From the NCBI RefSeq assembly GCF_020524355.2, contig NZ_CP129019.1:1116001-1180000 (forward strand): 64,000 nucleotides of DNA, given 5' to 3'. Shown here one piece after another: positions 48,593-57,895 of the stretch (position 1 is the stretch's first letter; each line of letters begins with the position of its first letter). A program made the translations under genes and the position numbers. The notes beneath the pieces are model-generated. The model did no database searches. It was not told the origin of the DNA and worked only from the letters and a program-made list of their open reading frames with translations. The stretch comes from Mesobacillus subterraneus. GTDB lineage: Bacteria; Bacillota; Bacilli; Bacillales; Cytobacillaceae.

Positions 48593-48626
48593 AAAAGGGC
48601 TGTCAATCTAATTGACAGCCCTTTGA
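48593..48626. terminator. Bidirectional terminator between yqjB and prli42
   Basis: A 13-bp perfect stem (AAAGGGCTGTCAA with TTGACAGCCCTTT) and loop TCTAA. The minus side has a six-T run, the plus side a short one. Serves the convergent genes. Confidence 0.88.
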
Positions 48627-48640
48627 TCATTTTGAAGTTA

Positions 48641-48736
48641 TTATAGGAAAGTTGATAATCCCATGAGAAGGGTTGAAGCAAGCATAGTAAAAAGCATGAC
48701 GTATACTACGACTTTCCTGATATTTGGCTTACGCAT
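48641..48736 (-). CDS. prli42: Prli42-like stressosome-associated micropeptide
   Basis: 31 residues: basic MRKPNIRKV followed by a single membrane helix VVYVMLFTMLASTLLMGLSTFL. This is the pattern of Prli42, the membrane micropeptide that tethers the stressosome (RsbR side) in Listeria and is conserved in Bacillaceae. Start chosen at 48736 because GGAAGGGGGG lies 9 nt upstream; a longer frame from 48826 lacks support. A strong terminator follows. Identification is from remembered family sequence. Confidence 0.85.
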   Translation of the reverse strand: MRKPNIRKVVVYVMLFTMLASTLLMGLSTFL

Positions 48737-48930
48737 AATTGAAATCCCCCCTTCCAAGCTTACGCTATCTATCACTACTATTTTACAACCACTTAATGAA
48801 TTCAACAACCCTTTTAAGAGATACATTTCGGCCTTTGATCCACGATAAATAAGTTAGAGTAGAATAAAACTGATATTGGATATTATGCCAATTCATCATT
48901 CAAAATCAATCCTAAATCTACATTAAATAA

Positions 48931-48959
48931 GAAGGAATTGTGACATTTTTGTCGAATAT
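48931..48959 (+). promoter_or_regulatory. Sigma-H type promoter with 0A box upstream of the epimerase gene
   Basis: GAAGGAATT (48931-48939) fits RnAGGAwWW. After an 11-bp spacer GTCGAATAT (48951-48959) fits RnnGAATww. TTTGTCGAA (48948-48956) is an ideal 0A box overlapping the -10. Geometry is identical to the promoter-like site upstream of spo0A. Confidence 0.68.
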
Positions 48960-49002
48960 TAAAACAGTTAAATATATTTAAATAATATTTGGAGGGAATT
49001 AC

Positions 49003-49416
49003 ATGATTAAAAAGGTCGACCATATCGGCATTGCTGTCAAATCTATTGAGCATGCCCTCCCATTTTATACAGATGTGCTGAAGTTGCCACTACTTGGGAT
49101 AGAGGTAGTAGAAAGCGAGAAGGTAAAAGTAGCTTTTCTGAAAGCAGGAGAAACAAAGCTAGAGTTACTGGAACCTTTATCGGAGGATAGCGCCATCGCT
49201 TCCTTTATTGAAAAGCGTGGGGAAGGAATCCACCATGTTGCCCTCGGCGTAGAGTCGATACAGGATAGAATCAATGATATGAAGGAAAATGGAATCAAAA
49301 TGATCCAGGATGTTCCGAAGAAAGGTGCAGGGGGTGCACTTGTCGCATTCATGCATCCCAAATCTACAGGAAGCGTTTTATACGAACTTTGCGAGAAGAA
49401 CGGGGAGGCTGAATAG
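49003..49416 (+). CDS. mce: Methylmalonyl-CoA epimerase
   Basis: 137 residues, two glyoxalase/VOC modules. Metal ligands are consistent with His7 in DHIGIAV, a Glu in LELLEPL, His in GIHHVALGV and Glu in LYELCEK. Converts (S)- to (R)-methylmalonyl-CoA for MutAB. TTGGAGGG precedes the ATG. It lies 2 bp upstream of mmdA, an operon pair equivalent to yqjC-yqjD. Confidence 0.95.
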   Translation: MIKKVDHIGIAVKSIEHALPFYTDVLKLPLLGIEVVESEKVKVAFLKAGETKLELLEPLSEDSAIASFIEKRGEGIHHVALGVESIQDRINDMKENGIKMIQDVPKKGAGGALVAFMHPKSTGSVLYELCEKNGEAE

Positions 49417-49418
49417 AA

Positions 49419-50970
49419 ATGCCAGACATCTATGAAAAAATAAATGAACTATATGATAAACGCAGGGAAATCGAACTCGGCGGCGGTGACGAGCGGATCG
49501 AAAAGCAGCATGAAAAGGGAAAGCTGACAGCTCGTGAACGGATTGATTTACTAGTCGATCCAGGAAGCTTTGTTGAGTTGAATCCATTTATTCAGCACCG
49601 GAGCACGGACTTTGGACTTGAGAAGCAGAAGGGACCGGGGGATGGAGTTGTAACTGGTTACGGCAAGGTGAATGGCAGGCCAATTTACTTATTTTCTCAG
49701 GATTTCACCGTGTTCGGTGGTGCTTTAGGTGAAATGCATGCAAAGAAAATCGCCAATGTCATGGATCTGGCAGCCAAAAATGGTGCTCCATTTGTCGGCT
49801 TGAATGACTCGGGTGGGGCGAGGATCCAGGAGGGTGTTGTTTCTCTCGATGGCTATGACCATATTTTTTACCGCAACTCAATTTATTCCGGGGTAATCCC
49901 GCAAATTTCCGTGATCATGGGGCCTTGTGCAGGAGGTGCGGTTTATTCACCAGCTATAACTGATTTTGTTTTCATGGTCGAAAAAAACGAGCCAGATGTT
50001 CATCACCGGTCCTAAAGTAATCGAAACGGTAACAGGGGAGAAAATCTCTGCTGAAGATCTTGGCGGTGCGATTGTACATAACACGATCAGTGGCAATGCT
50101 CATTTCCATGGTCAGTCAGAAGAAGAGACATTAGAGCAAGTAAGGGTGCTGTTAAGCTATTTGCCGCAAAGCTATGAAGAAAAGCCCCCGAGGCTAGAGG
50201 CAGATGCTGAAGATGACTACAGGCCTGATTTGACGGATACCATTCCATTTGATGCGATAAGACCGTATGACGTGCGTAAGGTAATCGAGCAGGTTGTCGA
50301 TGCAGGTTCGTTCCTTGAAATTCAGAAGGATTTTGCCAAAAACATCGTGATTGGACTTGCGAGAATCAAAGGTGAGGTCGTAGGACTTGTCTGCAACCAG
50401 CCGAAGGTGATGGCGGGCGGACTAGATATCGATTCATCCGATAAAGCCTCGCGCTTCATCAGGTTCTGTGATTCCTTCAATATTCCGATTATTACATTTG
50501 AAGACGTGACTGGATTCTTCCCAGGGATCAAACAGGAGCATGGAGGAATCATCCGCCATGGAGCGAAAATCCTGTATGCTTATTCAGAAGCAACAGTTCC
50601 AAAGCTTACCGTTATCTTACGAAAAGCCTACGGAGGAGCATATGTTGCCTTGAACAGCAAATCCATCGGGGCGGATCTTGTGTTTGCATGGCCGAATGCT
50701 GAAATTGCTGTAATGGGGCCTCAGGGAGCTGCCAATATTATTTTTGCGAAGGAAATTCAGAATAGTGACAATCCAGAGCAGACAAGGCAACAGAAAATCG
50801 ATGAGTACCGTGAGAAATTCGCGAATCCATATGTCGCTGCAAGCCAGGGAATGGTGGATGATGTCATCGATCCGCGAGAAACACGAATTAAATTGATTCA
50901 GTCTCTTGAAATGCTCCGGACCAAGAAGGAAGACAGACCAGGCAAAAAACATGGCAATATCCCGCTGTAG
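49419..50970 (+). pseudogene. mmdA: Propionyl-/methylmalonyl-CoA carboxyltransferase subunit, one frameshift
   Basis: Corrected length 516 residues, normal for the family. N-terminal [21 protein letters not shown], oxyanion-type glycine motifs [13 protein letters not shown] and [12 protein letters not shown], then, in the second frame, [27 protein letters not shown] and KAYGGAYVALNSK. The frame breaks in an A7 run at 49981-49987; six A would give [12 protein letters not shown]. Acts with a biotin carrier and carboxylase (AccB/AccC or others) to make methylmalonyl-CoA, or as a decarboxylase subunit. Both halves are well conserved, so an indel error is likely. Confidence 0.92.
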
Positions 50971-51044
50971 GATTTTGTGTTTGGTGTTGAGATTCAATTA
51001 GCGTTATACTCTAGTAGTATATACATAATTGGAGGTCGGCTAGG

Positions 51045-52167
51045 ATGATTAATAACGAACGTTTATTGAATGAGTTTTTAGAGCTTGTCCAAATTGACTC
51101 TGAAACAAAGTATGAAACTGAAATTGCACGCGTCCTTAAGAAAAAATTTGAGGACCTTGGAGTAGAGGTTTTCGAGGACGATACAACGGCACAAACTGGC
51201 TATGGAGCAGGAAACCTGATTTGTACTTTACAAGGTACAAAAGAAGGTGTAGATACAATCTACTTTACTTCTCATATGGATACTGTTATTCCTGCCAAGG
51301 GAGTTAAGCCATCCATTAAAGATGGATATGTCGTGACTGACGGAACGACGATTCTTGGTGCGGATGATAAGACCGGTCTTGCTGTCATGCTTGAGACGAT
51401 TCGCGTCCTGAAGGAACAAACAATTCCTCATGGAACAATTCAGTTCATCATTACTGTCGGAGAAGAATCAGGGCTAGTTGGCGCTAAAGCCTTGGATTCA
51501 TCTTTGGTAAAAGCAAAATATGGCTATGCACTTGATAGTGACGGCAAGGTTGGAAACATTATTGTTGCAGCGCCAACACAGGCAAAAGTTGCAGCTGTTA
51601 TCCACGGCAAGACTGCTCACGCAGGTGTGGCTCCTGAAAAGGGTGTTTCCGCAATTACGATTGCTGCCAAGGCCGTCGCAAGAATGCCGCTAGGCCGTAT
51701 CGATGAGGAAACTACTGCGAATATCGGCCGTTTCCCAGGGCGGTACGCAGACAAATATCGTTTGCGACCACGTTGAAATCCTTGCCGAAGCCCGGTCATT
51801 AATACCTGAAAAAATGGAAGCTCAGGTAGCGAAAATGAAGGAAGCATTCGAATCTGCTGCACAGGAAATGGGCGGCAAGGCAGATGTCGATGTCCAGGTT
51901 ATGTATCCTGGTTTCAAATTCGGTGAAGGCGACCTGGTCGTTGAGCTTGCTAAAAAAGCAGCCGCAAAAATTGGCAGAAGCTCAGAACTATTGCACAGTG
52001 GCGGCGGAAGCGACGCAAATGTCATTGCAGGCTTTGGTGTACCAACAGTCAACCTTGCTGTAGGATATGAAGAAATTCACACAACAAACGAAAGAATGCC
52101 AATCGAAGAGCTCAACAAGCTTGCCGAAATGGTCATCGCATTAATTGAAGAAGTAGCAGCACAATAA
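51045..52167 (+). pseudogene. yqjE: M20 family tripeptidase-like peptidase (YqjE), one frameshift
   Basis: Corrected length 373 residues. Di-zinc M20 peptidase: metal residues in TSHMDTVIPAKG (His, Asp), LGADDKTGLAV (Asp), VGEESGLVGAK (Glu) and, in the second frame, HSGGGSDANV. The lid domain has HGKTAHAGVAPEKG. The frame breaks at CCC 51734-51736; two C would read GRFQGGTQTNIVCDHV. GGAGGT precedes the ATG. It probably trims peptides in the cytosol; exact specificity unknown. Follows mmdA as in B. subtilis. Confidence 0.92.
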
Positions 52168-52173
52168 GAATTG

Positions 52174-52203
52174 AAAGGCTTCCTTGGGTGGAAGCCTTTT
52201 ATA
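52174..52203 (+). terminator. Terminator of yqjE
   Basis: A 10-bp perfect stem (AAAGGCTTCC with GGAAGCCTTT), loop TTGGGT and T run. Confidence 0.9.
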
Positions 52204-52245
52204 TATTTATTGGAACAGGTACTATGTTTTTGAGAAGAGTTATAA

Positions 52246-52349
52246 TAGACATTTCCGGAAGAGTGAGCCCACGAAATGGCCAATAAACAAGGTTTAATAG
52301 ACATTTATGAAAGAAGAAACCCTTGAAATGTCCATAAAAACCTGCTCAT
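52246..52349. repeat. Two-unit degenerate 52-bp hairpin repeat
   Basis: TAGACATTT at 52246 recurs at 52298, a 52-bp period. Each unit has arms GACATTT and AAATGTC/AAATGGC (the second perfect, 52300-52332) around a purine-rich loop. Same period and purine loop as the 24181-24535 array but different arm sequence. Confidence 0.6.
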
Positions 52350-52362
52350 GATTTAAAAAACC

Positions 52363-52389
52363 TAAAAGTGACCTAATAGATTCCGATAT
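52363..52389 (+). promoter_or_regulatory. Sigma-D promoter of the CheW-like gene
   Basis: TAAA (52363-52366), 15 bp, then TCCGATAT (52382-52389), close to TAAA-N15-GCCGATAA. About 100 bp upstream of the gene. Confidence 0.75.
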
Positions 52390-52494
52390 AATACTTAGAA
52401 TGACCTTCACATCGAATGACATCATTCAGCATGAACGATCTAATCTACATACATAGAGTGATAGACAGAAATTTATTAAAGGGTGTGGACTTCT

Positions 52495-52977
52495 ATGGCT
52501 GAAAGCAGTAAGACGGTAGTTTTTCAAGCGGGGAATGAAGAATACGCTTTTCCGATTCTTTACGTCGTTTCAATTGAAAAAATGGAAGGGATGACAGCGA
52601 TTCCGCATATGCCTGATTATGTCACAGGAATCACAAAGGTAAGGGGAGAATTGATTCCGGTCATCGATCTCGAAATGGTCCTGTATCATCGGGAAATTCA
52701 GGCGGATGACAAGACAAGACTGGTCGTGCTGGAGACATCGGATATTTCTTTGGGTGTACTTGTCAGGGATGCAAAGGAAATTCTTGAAATCCCAGAAGAA
52801 AACTTGAAACAGCCGGGCTTTATCGCCTACCAGAACACGAAATTCATTACGGGGATCGCTAATTTGGAAAAACGGATGATCATGGTCATCGACCCGGAAA
52901 CACTGATTCACTCACTAGAGGGAATCAAAGAGATCAAAGACTATATGAAACAGCAAAAGCAGGAACTACATAACTAG
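52495..52977 (+). CDS. CheW-like chemotaxis coupling protein
   Basis: 160 residues from the ATG at 52495 (AAAGGG 12 nt upstream; an in-frame GTG at 52483 is possible). A single CheW domain: VVFQAGNEEYAFPILYVVSIEK, PDYVTGITKVRGELIPVIDL, LGVLVRDAKEIL and FITGIANLEKRMIMVID. No receiver domain, so not a CheV. It would couple receptors to CheA. Faces the chemoreceptor gene at 53033-54745 across a shared terminator; both carry sigma-D promoter sequences. Confidence 0.9.
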   Translation: MAESSKTVVFQAGNEEYAFPILYVVSIEKMEGMTAIPHMPDYVTGITKVRGELIPVIDLEMVLYHREIQADDKTRLVVLETSDISLGVLVRDAKEILEIPEENLKQPGFIAYQNTKFITGIANLEKRMIMVIDPETLIHSLEGIKEIKDYMKQQKQELHN

Positions 52978-52989
52978 TGGCACGAAAAC

Positions 52990-53032
52990 AAACAAGCTGA
53001 CCCCAAAATAATCCGGGTCAGCTTGTTTCCTT
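52990..53032. terminator. Shared terminator of the CheW-like and chemoreceptor genes
   Basis: A 14-bp perfect stem (AAACAAGCTGACCC with GGGTCAGCTTGTTT), an 11-nt loop and CCTTTT on the plus side, between convergent genes. Confidence 0.88.
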
Positions 53033-54745
53033 TTATAGCTTAAAGCTGGAGAATGACTTCCTCAGGTCTTCAGCCATGCTTGACAGCTTGTTGGATGAAT
53101 CCAACAGTTCCTGCATCGTTGCATTCTGTTCTTCTGTCGTTGCTGCTACCTGCTCGAGGAATAGTGCGGATCTGGAGGATGCGGTAATCACTTCATTAGC
53201 AGACTGTGCCATTGATTCCATCTTTTCATTAGCATTGATGACTGCTTCACTTACCGTATTGCCCTTCAAACTTACTTCCTCAATCGATTCAGCAATCTCA
53301 CTGAAAATTGTAGCCACTTTCTCCACAAGCTCATTGCCTTTTAGCACGGTCACCTGGCTTTCATCCATGACGCTTACGGCCTGGTTGGTTTCTTTTCCAG
53401 TCTGCTCAAGAATCGTACGTATGCTATCTGCCGCACCAGCCGATTGTTCAGCAAGTTTACGGACCTCCTGGGCGACGACACCAAACCCTTTCCCATGCTC
53501 ACCAGCTCTTGCCGCTTCAATTGCAGCATTCAATGCCAGTAAATTGGTTTGATTTGAGATATCGGTGATGATTTCAATGATTCTATGGATTTCTTGTGAA
53601 TTATTTTTCAATGAATGAATGACGGTCGCTAACTCGGTTACTTTGCCGTTAATCTGATCCATCTGCTCAGTCACGTTAAAAGCATACTGTTTGCCTTCCT
53701 CAATTTTCTTCTTTGTACTAGAGGCTGTAGAAAGAGTTTCTTTTAATGACCCGGTAACTTCAATTAATTGAGAAGAGACATTTTCTGCCGCTTCATTTGT
53801 TCTTTCCGATATCTTCACTTGTTCATCAGATGAAGAAGCCACCTGCATGATCGATGTGGTAATTTCATTGTTGGCTTCAGTCGTAGCTTCAGCATTGAGT
53901 TTTAAGTTTCTCGACATGTCATTTACCTGGTCAGAAGACGCAAGAATAGTTGAAATTGATGCCTTCAAGTTCCCGGATAATTGGTTCATTGCCAGAATGA
54001 TGTGGCCGACTTCATCCTTGCTCTTCGCTTCCAAAGCTTGCACATTTAATTCACCGGCAGCGAGCTTTTTGCAGTATGCGACTACTTTTTCAAGGCTTTT
54101 GCTGATGTTGCGGGAGACGAAGTACATGGCTACAGATGAAACAATGAATGCAACGATTATAAGGATGAAAGTGTTTCGAATCATCGAAGCTATTGAAGAA
54201 TTGGTTTCCTTCATAAGCTTTGTCCTGTCATCAAGAATCGTTGTCCTGAGAGCATTTAACTTTTCGATGTTCATATCACGGATTGTTTCTGCTTTGTTCT
54301 TCAAGCTGGTTTGGGTATATATATCAACCTGTTCATAATTCTGTTTGAATTCCGTGACAGTCTGAAAAATGTCTTCTTCCCAGACTTTATTCATATGTTG
54401 ATCGATATTCTCAATCGCAGTAAGCAATGTCTTTGCTTCTTCTGATTTTACATATCCCTTCAGTTTTTTTGACGAAGCATTAAATTGCTTAGACTCTTCT
54501 TTATACAATTCTAGAAGTTCCGGTTTCGGATCTGTTATGTAGTCAGTGATAATAATATATTTCTGCCGGAAAGAAGCTCCCATTTCACTAATCATGATCG
54601 CATAATCACTTTTCTCCTCAGCAAGATTAATTACTCCTTGGAGATTAGATAAAACCGATGATAAATAAATAAAGCTAGCCAGGAAGATGACCATAATAAA
54701 CGCGAAAACGCTTGCATATTTTCTGCCAATCGACCAGTGTTGCAT
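53033..54745 (-). CDS. Methyl-accepting chemotaxis protein, classical topology
   Basis: 570 residues. Membrane helix 1 at about 12-32 (YASVFAFIMVIFLASFIYL). An extracellular helical sensor, four-helix-bundle type, at about 33-188. Membrane helix 2 (NTFILIIVAFIVSSVAMYFV), HAMP domain, and a long coiled-coil signalling domain with hairpin [20 protein letters not shown] near residue 400. Ligand unknown. Start has GGAGG about 9 nt upstream. Confidence 0.95.
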   Translation of the reverse strand: MQHWSIGRKYASVFAFIMVIFLASFIYLSSVLSNLQGVINLAEEKSDYAIMISEMGASFRQKYIIITDYITDPKPELLELYKEESKQFNASSKKLKGYVKSEEAKTLLTAIENIDQHMNKVWEEDIFQTVTEFKQNYEQVDIYTQTSLKNKAETIRDMNIEKLNALRTTILDDRTKLMKETNSSIASMIRNTFILIIVAFIVSSVAMYFVSRNISKSLEKVVAYCKKLAAGELNVQALEAKSKDEVGHIILAMNQLSGNLKASISTILASSDQVNDMSRNLKLNAEATTEANNEITTSIMQVASSSDEQVKISERTNEAAENVSSQLIEVTGSLKETLSTASSTKKKIEEGKQYAFNVTEQMDQINGKVTELATVIHSLKNNSQEIHRIIEIITDISNQTNLLALNAAIEAARAGEHGKGFGVVAQEVRKLAEQSAGAADSIRTILEQTGKETNQAVSVMDESQVTVLKGNELVEKVATIFSEIAESIEEVSLKGNTVSEAVINANEKMESMAQSANEVITASSRSALFLEQVAATTEEQNATMQELLDSSNKLSSMAEDLRKSFSSFKL

Positions 54746-54782
54746 TTCGTACGCCTCCGTCTTTTCTCTGTCATATAACTAT

Positions 54783-54809
54783 ATATCGGTCTGTTTAATT
54801 AAATCTTTA
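54783..54809 (-). promoter_or_regulatory. Sigma-D promoter of the chemoreceptor gene
   Basis: On the minus strand TAAA (54809-54806) is followed after 15 bp by ACCGATAT (54790-54783). Spacing and sequence equal those of the site upstream of the convergent CheW-like gene. It lies about 40 bp before the ATG. Confidence 0.78.
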
Positions 54810-54935
54810 AAGGATTATTCAATATCTTCACATAAAGTTCACATATTCAACCTTGGCTGTATCCAGTCTTTTCGTAAGTATTGAAGCCGGTTTTTTGTTA
54901 AACTAAGAGGGAACGTATATTTGGGAAGTGGGATC

Positions 54936-56204
54936 ATGAAAGAAATGTATCCAAAAAAGGGCAGAGTCATTTTGCATGTTGATATGAACAGCTTCTATGC
55001 CTCAGTAGAAATGGCATACGATTCTGATTTGAAGGGCAAGCCACTGGCAATTGCCGGCAATCCGGAAGAACGACGTGGAATCATTGTCACTTGCAGCTAT
55101 GAAGCGAGGAAGTTTGGCGTACGGACAACCATGCCTCTTTGGGAAGCCAAGAAGCTTTGCCCTGATTTAATTATAAAAAAACCGAATTTTGACAGATACC
55201 GTACAGCATCCGCTGCTATGTTCGATATTTTACGCCAGTACACAGAGGTCGTAGAACCCGTTTCAATTGATGAAGGGTATATGGATATAACAGATTGCTC
55301 CGACCTCGGAGCCCCTTTGGAGATAGCCGGAAGCATCCAAAAAAGAATCCTTGAACAGTTGGACTTGCCGTGCAGCATCGGTGTCGCCCCAAATAAATTC
55401 CTGGCGAAAACGGCTTCGGATATGAAGAAGCCAATGGGGATAACTGTTTTAAGAAAGCGAGACATTCCCAAAGTCCTCTGGCCGCTCGAGGTTGGGGAAA
55501 TGCATGGAGTAGGAACAAAAACAGCGGACAAACTAAAAAGTATTGAAATTGATACGATTGGCGGATTGGCAGCAGCGAATGACATTCAGCTTAAAGGACT
55601 GCTGGGCATCAACGGATTAAGATTGAAGGAAAGAGCAAATGGCCAGGACAATCGCCAGGTCGATCCGGATTCTGTGTACGATTTTAAAAGTATCGGCAAT
55701 TCTACTACGCTGCCACGCGATATTTCGAATCAGCATGAGCTCCTGAAAGTTCTTGATGGATTGTCGGAGCAAGTAGCTGCAAGGATGAAGAGGAAGGAAG
55801 CGGTCGCCACAAGCATTAGTGTAATGATACGATTCAAGGACAGGAAGACAATTACGCGAAGCCAAAAATTGCAGAATCCTGTATCTAAGCAGGACGAAAT
55901 AGCCGCCGCTGCCAAAATGCTTTTTTTAAAGCATTGGAATGGTGATCCAATCCGGCTGCTGGGAATAACGGGTACCGACTTGCTTGAAGCGGACAAAGCA
56001 GTCAAGCAGCTTGACCTATTCTCTTATGAGCAGGATGCGAAAAAGGAACCTCTAATCAATACGATGAGCCAGTTGCGTGAGAAATACGGCAAAAATATCA
56101 TAGAGAGTGCCGGCTCACAAGTGAAAAAGCCGGCGGCTAAGGAGAATACCGCTGCAGGGACGAGTTTTAATAAGGATTTCCTTCAGAAAAAGAAGAAGCA
56201 ATGA
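54936..56204 (+). CDS. dinB: Y-family DNA polymerase IV
   Basis: 422 residues from the ATG at 54936 (MKEMYPKKGRVILHVDMNSF). Translesion polymerase: catalytic Asp in HVDMNSFYASVE, steric-gate region, and the second acidic pair in EPVSIDEGYMD. Helix-hairpin-helix GVGTKTADKL follows. A beta-clamp motif QLDLF lies in KQLDLFSYEQD near residue 365, followed by a Lys-rich tail. Equivalent in position to B. subtilis yqjH (polY1). Confidence 0.95.
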   Translation: MKEMYPKKGRVILHVDMNSFYASVEMAYDSDLKGKPLAIAGNPEERRGIIVTCSYEARKFGVRTTMPLWEAKKLCPDLIIKKPNFDRYRTASAAMFDILRQYTEVVEPVSIDEGYMDITDCSDLGAPLEIAGSIQKRILEQLDLPCSIGVAPNKFLAKTASDMKKPMGITVLRKRDIPKVLWPLEVGEMHGVGTKTADKLKSIEIDTIGGLAAANDIQLKGLLGINGLRLKERANGQDNRQVDPDSVYDFKSIGNSTTLPRDISNQHELLKVLDGLSEQVAARMKRKEAVATSISVMIRFKDRKTITRSQKLQNPVSKQDEIAAAAKMLFLKHWNGDPIRLLGITGTDLLEADKAVKQLDLFSYEQDAKKEPLINTMSQLREKYGKNIIESAGSQVKKPAAKENTAAGTSFNKDFLQKKKKQ

Positions 56205-56356
56205 AAGTGAGTAAAAAGATTTTTGATGGATGTTTAACAGCTTAAGCTTAAGTCAAAATAAAGAGGAACAAACTAGATTGTTTGCAACCTCATATGTACA
56301 TTGTTAAATTAGTTTGTATGATTTAAAACAGTTTTCATGAAGGAGGAAGCAGAACT

Positions 56357-57766
56357 ATGTCAAAACAGCAAATTGGAGTCATTGGTCTAGCTGTCATGGG
56401 GAAAAACCTGGCGATGAATATTGAGAGCAGAGGGTATTCTGTATCTGTATATAATCGATCAAGGGAAAAGACGGATGAAATGCTTGAGGAAACGAAAGGC
56501 AAGAATATCGTCGGAACATTTACTATTGAAGAGTTTGTTCAATCGCTTGAAATGCCGCGGAAGATCCTGCTGATGGTAAAAGCTGGCGCAGCGACGGACG
56601 CGACAATCGAGCAATTGAAGCCCCATCTGGAAAAGGGAGACATTATCATTGACGGTGGTAATACATACTTTGCTGATACTCAGCGCCGAAACAAGGAATT
56701 GAGCGAGCTAGGGTTTCACTTCATCGGTACTGGTGTATCAGGAGGGGAGGAAGGTGCACTTCACGGACCTTCTATCATGCCTGGCGGACAAAAAGAAGCA
56801 TACGACTTGGTTGCGCCTATTTTCCAGGATATATCTGCAAAAGTTAATGGAGAAGCATGCACCACTTATATTGGGCCGGATGGAGCAGGCCATTATGTAA
56901 AAATGGTCCACAACGGAATCGAATATGGAGATATGCAGCTCATTTCTGAATCCTATTTTATGTTGAAGCATGTTCTAGGATTAAATGCTCAAGAGCTTCA
57001 TGAAGTGTTTGCTGAATGGAACAAAGGGGAGCTTGACAGCTATTTAATTGAAATAACGGCTGATATTTTTACTAAGAAGGACGACGAGACGGGCAAGCCG
57101 CTTGTAGATATGATCCTTGATACAGCGGGTCAAAAGGGTACTGGTAAATGGACAAGCCAGAGTGCGCTTGATCTAGGAGTACCGCTGCCAATCATTACAG
57201 AATCGGTTTTCGCCCGCTTTATCTCTGCAATGAAGCAAGAGCGTGTTGAAGCGAGTAAAGTACTGACTGGACCAGAATCAAAGCCTTTCAATGGTGACCG
57301 TGAAGCTTTCATTGAATCAATCCGCAAGGCCCTTTATTTAAGTAAAATTTGTTCGTATGCACAGGGCTTCGCACAAATGAGAGCAGCGTCCGATGAGTAC
57401 GGCTGGGATTTGAGTTATGGCGATATCGCGATGATCTTCCGTGGAGGCTGCATTATCAGGGCACAGTTCCTGCAAAAAATCAAAGAAGCATACGACCGAG
57501 ATCCGGCTCTGAAAAACCTGCTGCTTGATCCGTACTTTAAGGAAATAGCGGAAAGCTACCAGCAGTCGCTGCGAGAAATTATCTCAGCCGCTGTCATGAA
57601 TGGAATTCCAGTACCAAGCTTCTCTGCAGCTCTTTCATATTTTGACAGCTACAGGACAGAAACTTTGCCTGCCAACCTGATTCAGTCCCAGAGGGATTAT
57701 TTCGGAGCACACACATATCAGCGCATCGACAAAGAAGGAATCTTCCATACTGAATGGATGGAATAA
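56357..57766 (+). CDS. gndA: 6-phosphogluconate dehydrogenase, decarboxylating
   Basis: 469 residues; AAGGAGGA upstream. Oxidises 6-phosphogluconate to ribulose-5-phosphate. Rossmann motif [33 protein letters not shown], catalytic Lys/His region [18 protein letters not shown], and C-terminal [17 protein letters not shown] end ([14 protein letters not shown]). With zwf (60 kb, opposite strand) it completes the oxidative pentose phosphate pathway apart from lactonase. Confidence 0.97.
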   Translation: MSKQQIGVIGLAVMGKNLAMNIESRGYSVSVYNRSREKTDEMLEETKGKNIVGTFTIEEFVQSLEMPRKILLMVKAGAATDATIEQLKPHLEKGDIIIDGGNTYFADTQRRNKELSELGFHFIGTGVSGGEEGALHGPSIMPGGQKEAYDLVAPIFQDISAKVNGEACTTYIGPDGAGHYVKMVHNGIEYGDMQLISESYFMLKHVLGLNAQELHEVFAEWNKGELDSYLIEITADIFTKKDDETGKPLVDMILDTAGQKGTGKWTSQSALDLGVPLPIITESVFARFISAMKQERVEASKVLTGPESKPFNGDREAFIESIRKALYLSKICSYAQGFAQMRAASDEYGWDLSYGDIAMIFRGGCIIRAQFLQKIKEAYDRDPALKNLLLDPYFKEIAESYQQSLREIISAAVMNGIPVPSFSAALSYFDSYRTETLPANLIQSQRDYFGAHTYQRIDKEGIFHTEWME

Positions 57767-57774
57767 GAAAGCAG

Positions 57775-57806
57775 CACAGCGAATTTACCGTTCGCTGTGT
57801 TTTTTC
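57775..57806 (+). terminator. Terminator of gndA
   Basis: A 9-bp perfect stem (CACAGCGAA with TTCGCTGTG), a 7-nt loop and TTTTTTCT. Confidence 0.92.
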
Positions 57807-57895
57807 TATTATAAAAGTTATTTGTGAATGGAGGATTTTCAAAAAGGCCAGTCGAAACTTTTAAAGGATGGAACTTAAGATTGGAGGGGAAGAGT

